Assembly (NCBI GenBank): GCA_015491585.1
Contig: WFVQ01000267.1
Span: 1-8,094 of the forward strand
DNA from: Deltaproteobacteria bacterium
GTDB taxonomy: Bacteria; Desulfobacterota; Dissulfuribacteria; Dissulfuribacterales; S140-46
Length of the DNA: 8,094 bases
Reading direction: 5' to 3'
The notes below the pieces were generated by a model that was not told the origin of the DNA, made no database searches, and worked only from the letters and a program-made list of their open reading frames with translations. Each line of letters opens with the position of its first letter. The stretch's first letter is position 1. This document shows, piece after piece, positions 5,460-8,094 of the stretch. The position numbers and the translations under genes were made by a program.

Positions 5460-6416
5460 CTAAAAGGCGAAACATGCTACGAAATGGTCCTGACCCACCT
5501 CCCTGAGTAGGGGACGCTCCTTCCTGCACTGCCCAGTTGAAAGGTCGCAGAATGGACCGTAACTGCACCCGCTCCACACCTGGCCTCCATCCCGCTCCAC
5601 CGTCTCCTCGACCCCTTTCATGGCGCCGGGAACGGGAACCGGGACCGCCTCCATAAGATAGCTGGTATAGGGATGGTGGGCCAGCTCGTCCGCCTTCCCG
5701 GATGGATATATCTCCACTATCCTGCCCTTGTACATCACGCACACCCTGGAGCTCACGAAGTGCACCAGGGGCAGATCGTGGGAGATGAACAGGAACGAAA
5801 TGCCCCTCGACTCGTGGAGGTCCAGGAGCAGGTTTATCACTTGCGCCTGGATGGAAACGTCCAGGGCGGAGGTGGGCTCATCGGCCACCACCAGGCTCGG
5901 TCTGGTGGCCAGGGCCCTGGCCAGCCCTATGCGCTGGCGCTGGCCTCCGCTGAACTCGTGGGGATAACGGTCGAGGAGATGGGGAGCGAGGCCCACCTCC
6001 CTCATGAGGCGCTCTGCCTCGTCCCTGCACGCGGCACCCTTGCATATCCCGTGGATCACCAATGGCTCGCGCAGGGTAGCCCAGATTGTCTTCTTGGGAT
6101 TCAGCGAGGACATAGGATCCTGGAAGACCATCTGCACACTCCGTCTGAACCTGGCCCGCCCCCCCTTGTCCAGACTGGCGAGGGGGCGCCCCTTGAACCA
6201 CACCTCGCCCTGCTCAGGGGCCTCGAGGCCAAGGGCCATCCTCGCCAACGTGGACTTGCCGCAGCCGCTCTCTCCCACGAGACCGACCACCTCGCCGGGC
6301 CACACGGCCAGGTCCACCGAATCCACTGCCACCACCTCCTGGCGCCGCGCAGAGAAGAATCCAGAAGAGACCTTGTAGACCTTGGTCACGCCCGACAGCT
6401 CCAAGAGCGGATTCAT
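5460..6416 (-). CDS. oligopeptide/dipeptide ABC transporter ATP-binding protein (DppF/OppF type)
   Basis: This 318-residue protein is the ATP-hydrolysing subunit of a peptide-type importer and works at the inner face of the membrane. Motifs in order: Walker A GESGCGKST (48-56), Q-loop Gln99 in VFQDP, MSSLNP (102-107) typical of the Opp/Dpp group, signature SGGQRQR (156-162), Walker B VVADEP (Asp179, Glu180), SALD (183-186) and switch histidine His213. The C-terminal oligopeptide-transporter extension is complete, with HHPYT (247-251) and four cysteines (284, 290, 297, 315) in the C-x5-C-x6-C-x17-C spacing of this family. That arrangement binds a [4Fe-4S] cluster in at least one characterised DppD-like protein. 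All catalytic residues are present. The start is ATG 6416 (GGAG eight bases upstream) or the adjacent GTG 6419 (five bases). It starts 5 nt after the gpmI stop. No permease, binding protein or partner ATPase is visible in the window. Nickel or other small-solute import cannot be ruled out. Confidence 0.93.
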   Translation of the reverse strand: MNPLLELSGVTKVYKVSSGFFSARRQEVVAVDSVDLAVWPGEVVGLVGESGCGKSTLARMALGLEAPEQGEVWFKGRPLASLDKGGRARFRRSVQMVFQDPMSSLNPKKTIWATLREPLVIHGICKGAACRDEAERLMREVGLAPHLLDRYPHEFSGGQRQRIGLARALATRPSLVVADEPTSALDVSIQAQVINLLLDLHESRGISFLFISHDLPLVHFVSSRVCVMYKGRIVEIYPSGKADELAHHPYTSYLMEAVPVPVPGAMKGVEETVERDGGQVWSGCSYGPFCDLSTGQCRKERPLLREVGQDHFVACFAF

Positions 6417-6421
6417 CACCT

Positions 6422-7975
6422 CTACTCCGCCCCCAGCAAGCTCTTACCCTCCATCTCAGGCGGGATGTCCAGACCCATTATCTCAAGTATGGTCGGGGCC
6501 ACGTCTCCCAGCCGCCCCTGTTTCAGCGCCATATCCCTGCGCTGATCGTCCACCAGGTAGAGGGGGACAGGATTGACGGTGTGGGCGGTGGACGGCCCGC
6601 CATCCGGCGCGGTCATGACCTCGGCATTGCCGTGATCGGCGGTAACCAGCGCAGCGCCCCCAGATGCGCGCCAGGCCTCCACTATCCTTCCAACGCACTT
6701 ATCCACCGTGGCGCACGCCTTGACAGCCGCATCCAATATCCCCGTGTGCCCCACCATGTCGCCGTTGGCGAAGTTCACCACCACCAACGAGTAGTCTCCA
6801 CCATCCATCCGTTCCACGAGCTCAGAGGCAATGGCCTCCGCGCTCATCTCAGGTTTCAGATCATAGGTCGGCACCTCGCGCGGCGAGGGGATCAAATACC
6901 GCTCCTCGCCAGGAAACTCCTTCTCCTCTCCGCCGTTGAAGAAGTAGGTGACGTGGGCATACTTCTCTGTCTCGGCAATCCGGAGTTGCCGGAGGCCGGC
7001 CTTCGATACCACCTCACCAAGGATCATGTCCAGGTGATGGGGAGGAAAGGCCACCGGCAGGTCGAAGGACTCGTCGTACCGGGTCATGGTCACGAAGGAG
7101 AGGAGGCTGGGGCGGTAGGAGACATCGAACTCCGAGAATCCAGGCTCGGTAAAGGCCCTGGTGAGCTCCCTGGCACGGTCGGCCCTGAAGTTGAAGAAGA
7201 TGACACCGTCCCTGTCCCCGATCCTTGGAAGGGGGGCCCCGCCATCATCGACTATCACAACGGGCTCCACGAACTCGTCGGTCTGCCCCTTGCCATATGC
7301 GGCCTCGATGGCCCCCACCGGATCCGTGGCGCGCTCCCCTTCGCCGAGCACCAAGGCCCTGAAGGCCCGCTCCACACGGTCCCATCTCCGGTCACGGTCC
7401 ATTGCCCAGTACCTGCCCGAGATGGTGGCGACCTTTCCGGTCCCCTGGGCCTTCATGAAATCCAACAGCTCTGCCACATAGCCAGCTCCGCTCTTTGGCA
7501 GTGTGTCCCTGCCATCGAGGAAGGCGTGGACATAGAACCCCTCTATTCCCTTCGATGCCGCCATCCTGACCAGGGCAAAGAGGTGTTCCATCTGGCTGTG
7601 GACTCCGCCATGCGACACCAGGCCCATGACGTGCAGGTTGGATCCGGCCTCCTTGACCCTGTCCATGACCTGGTTGAGGACCTCGTTGTGGTAGAACGAG
7701 CCGTCCTCTATGGCCATGTCGATCCTTGTAAGCTCCTGATAGACTACGCGGCCGGCGCCCAAGTTGAGATGCCCCACCTCGGAATTGCCCATCTGCCCCT
7801 CGGGAAGCCCAACGTCCTTACCCGCAGCCGCGAGAAGCGTAAAGGGATACTCCCTGCCGTACCTATCGAGATTAGGGGTCTCAGCAAGGCGTATTGCGTT
7901 TCCGTCGGCCTCTTCGCGCCAACCCCATCCATCCATTATCACCAACATCACAGGCCTGACTCTTGCCGGAGCCAT
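6422..7975 (-). CDS. gpmI: 2,3-bisphosphoglycerate-independent phosphoglycerate mutase
   Basis: This 517-residue cytosolic, metal-dependent (usually Mn2+) enzyme interconverts 3- and 2-phosphoglycerate in glycolysis and gluconeogenesis. Length is normal (about 510). Motifs: MDGWG with Asp15; GNSEVGH with the phosphorylated Ser65; SHGGVHSQ with His126; FLDGRDT (152-158); NFRADRAR (262-269); EKYAHVTYFFNGG with Lys338; NGDMVGH with Asp406 and His410; TADHGN with Asp447 and His448; and His465 in TAHTVNPVP. All metal and substrate ligands of the alkaline-phosphatase-fold active site appear intact. The ATG at 7975 is chosen because AAAGGAG (7989-7983) lies seven bases upstream; it shares its A with the rsfS stop (TGATG). 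An upstream ATG at 8038 would overlap rsfS out of frame. Linkage directly behind rsfS means its translation may be coupled to the hibernation factor. Confidence 0.97.
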   Translation of the reverse strand: MAPARVRPVMLVIMDGWGWREEADGNAIRLAETPNLDRYGREYPFTLLAAAGKDVGLPEGQMGNSEVGHLNLGAGRVVYQELTRIDMAIEDGSFYHNEVLNQVMDRVKEAGSNLHVMGLVSHGGVHSQMEHLFALVRMAASKGIEGFYVHAFLDGRDTLPKSGAGYVAELLDFMKAQGTGKVATISGRYWAMDRDRRWDRVERAFRALVLGEGERATDPVGAIEAAYGKGQTDEFVEPVVIVDDGGAPLPRIGDRDGVIFFNFRADRARELTRAFTEPGFSEFDVSYRPSLLSFVTMTRYDESFDLPVAFPPHHLDMILGEVVSKAGLRQLRIAETEKYAHVTYFFNGGEEKEFPGEERYLIPSPREVPTYDLKPEMSAEAIASELVERMDGGDYSLVVVNFANGDMVGHTGILDAAVKACATVDKCVGRIVEAWRASGGAALVTADHGNAEVMTAPDGGPSTAHTVNPVPLYLVDDQRRDMALKQGRLGDVAPTILEIMGLDIPPEMEGKSLLGAE

Positions 7976-8094
7976 CACTCCTCTCCTTTCTCCACCGCAT
8001 CTCCGGTGGCCGGATCCAGCCTGGGCACGTCGTGCCATAGACCCTCGAGATCGTAAAAGCCGCGTACAGGCTCATAGAAGAGATGGACTATAAC
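7975..8094 (-). CDS. rsfS: ribosomal silencing factor RsfS (iojap/DUF143), C-terminal 39 residues, cut by right edge
   Basis: From the right edge the minus strand is open for 39 codons and ends at TGA 7977-7975. It begins VIVHLFYEPVRGFYDLEGLW, which matches the conserved C-terminal strand and helix of RsfS proteins (DVVVHxF...R.FYDLE.LW pattern). A 19-residue polar, acidic tail follows. RsfS binds ribosomal protein uL14 on the large subunit and blocks subunit joining when nutrients are scarce. About 80 N-terminal residues should lie beyond the window, so the start and any promoter are not visible. In many bacteria rsfS sits near nadD, yqeK and a LytR-type gene, so those are likely upstream neighbours. 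The stop overlaps the gpmI start by one base. The identification rests on a short segment but the motif is distinctive. Confidence 0.82.
   Translation of the reverse strand, partial: VIVHLFYEPVRGFYDLEGLWHDVPRLDPATGDAVEKGEE
7983..7989 (-). promoter_or_regulatory. ribosome binding site of gpmI, inside the end of rsfS
   Basis: AAAGGAG on the minus strand lies seven bases before the ATG at 7975, an ideal spacing and the strongest Shine-Dalgarno in the window. The adjacent in-frame GTG at 7978 would have only four bases, so the ATG is favoured. Confidence 0.65.

Noticed and set aside
7976..8038. N-terminal extension of gpmI from ATG 8038
   Set aside because: It would overlap rsfS in another frame; the Arg/Gly-rich extra residues do not resemble a GpmI N-terminus.
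6581..8056. A 491-codon plus-strand open frame opposite gpmI
   Set aside because: It mirrors the gpmI coding sequence, has no recognisable motif or credible ribosome binding site, and is a shadow frame.
1..8094. CRISPR arrays, tRNA or rRNA genes, insertion sequences, phage or defence genes
   Set aside because: I looked for direct-repeat arrays, cloverleaf-like segments, transposase or integrase motifs and defence domains and saw none; coding genes fill nearly the whole window.

Overview
This is a compact, GC-rich bacterial stretch with almost no spare DNA. It contains nine protein-coding genes, two of them cut by the window edges, and one divergent intergenic region. There is no rRNA, tRNA, CRISPR array, insertion sequence or phage gene. 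Strong purine-rich Shine-Dalgarno sites, GTG as well as ATG starts, frequent AGG arginine codons and tightly packed genes suggest a thermophilic or anaerobic, peptide-using bacterium such as a Synergistota member or a deep-branching Firmicute. That lineage guess rests on gene style only and is weak.

Layout. On the left, positions 1-1150 (minus strand) encode the N-terminal 383 residues of a YgiQ-type (UPF0313) radical SAM protein; the gene runs off the left edge. A 226-bp divergent control region (1151-1376) follows. It holds a good extended -10 promoter reading rightward, a perfect 6+6 inverted repeat just after it, a GC-rich palindrome, and a small hairpin followed by seven T on the ygiQ side. 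The rightward gene (1377-2027) is a small Icc-related calcineurin-type metallophosphoesterase. It ends tail to tail with the next gene; the two stop codons share bases.

From the right edge to position 2024, seven minus-strand genes form what looks like one transcription unit. In transcription order they are rsfS (only the last 39 codons are inside), gpmI (cofactor-independent phosphoglycerate mutase), a DppF/OppF-type peptide ABC transporter ATPase, an M20 PepT-like metallopeptidase, a VanZ-family membrane protein, rfbB/rmlB (dTDP-glucose 4,6-dehydratase) and rfbD/rmlD (dTDP-4-dehydrorhamnose reductase). Junctions are 1-bp overlap, 5 nt, 16 nt, 7-bp overlap, 38 nt and 4-bp overlap.

How they fit. 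The unit joins ribosome hibernation (RsfS), lower glycolysis/gluconeogenesis (GpmI), peptide uptake and hydrolysis (ATPase plus M20 peptidase) and envelope sugar synthesis (VanZ, RmlB, RmlD). Every complete enzyme keeps its expected catalytic residues, so I see no decayed genes. I found no clearly novel system. The points most worth a second look are the mixed operon, the peptide-transporter ATPase without visible permeases, the incomplete rhamnose set, and the operator-like elements between ygiQ and the phosphoesterase.
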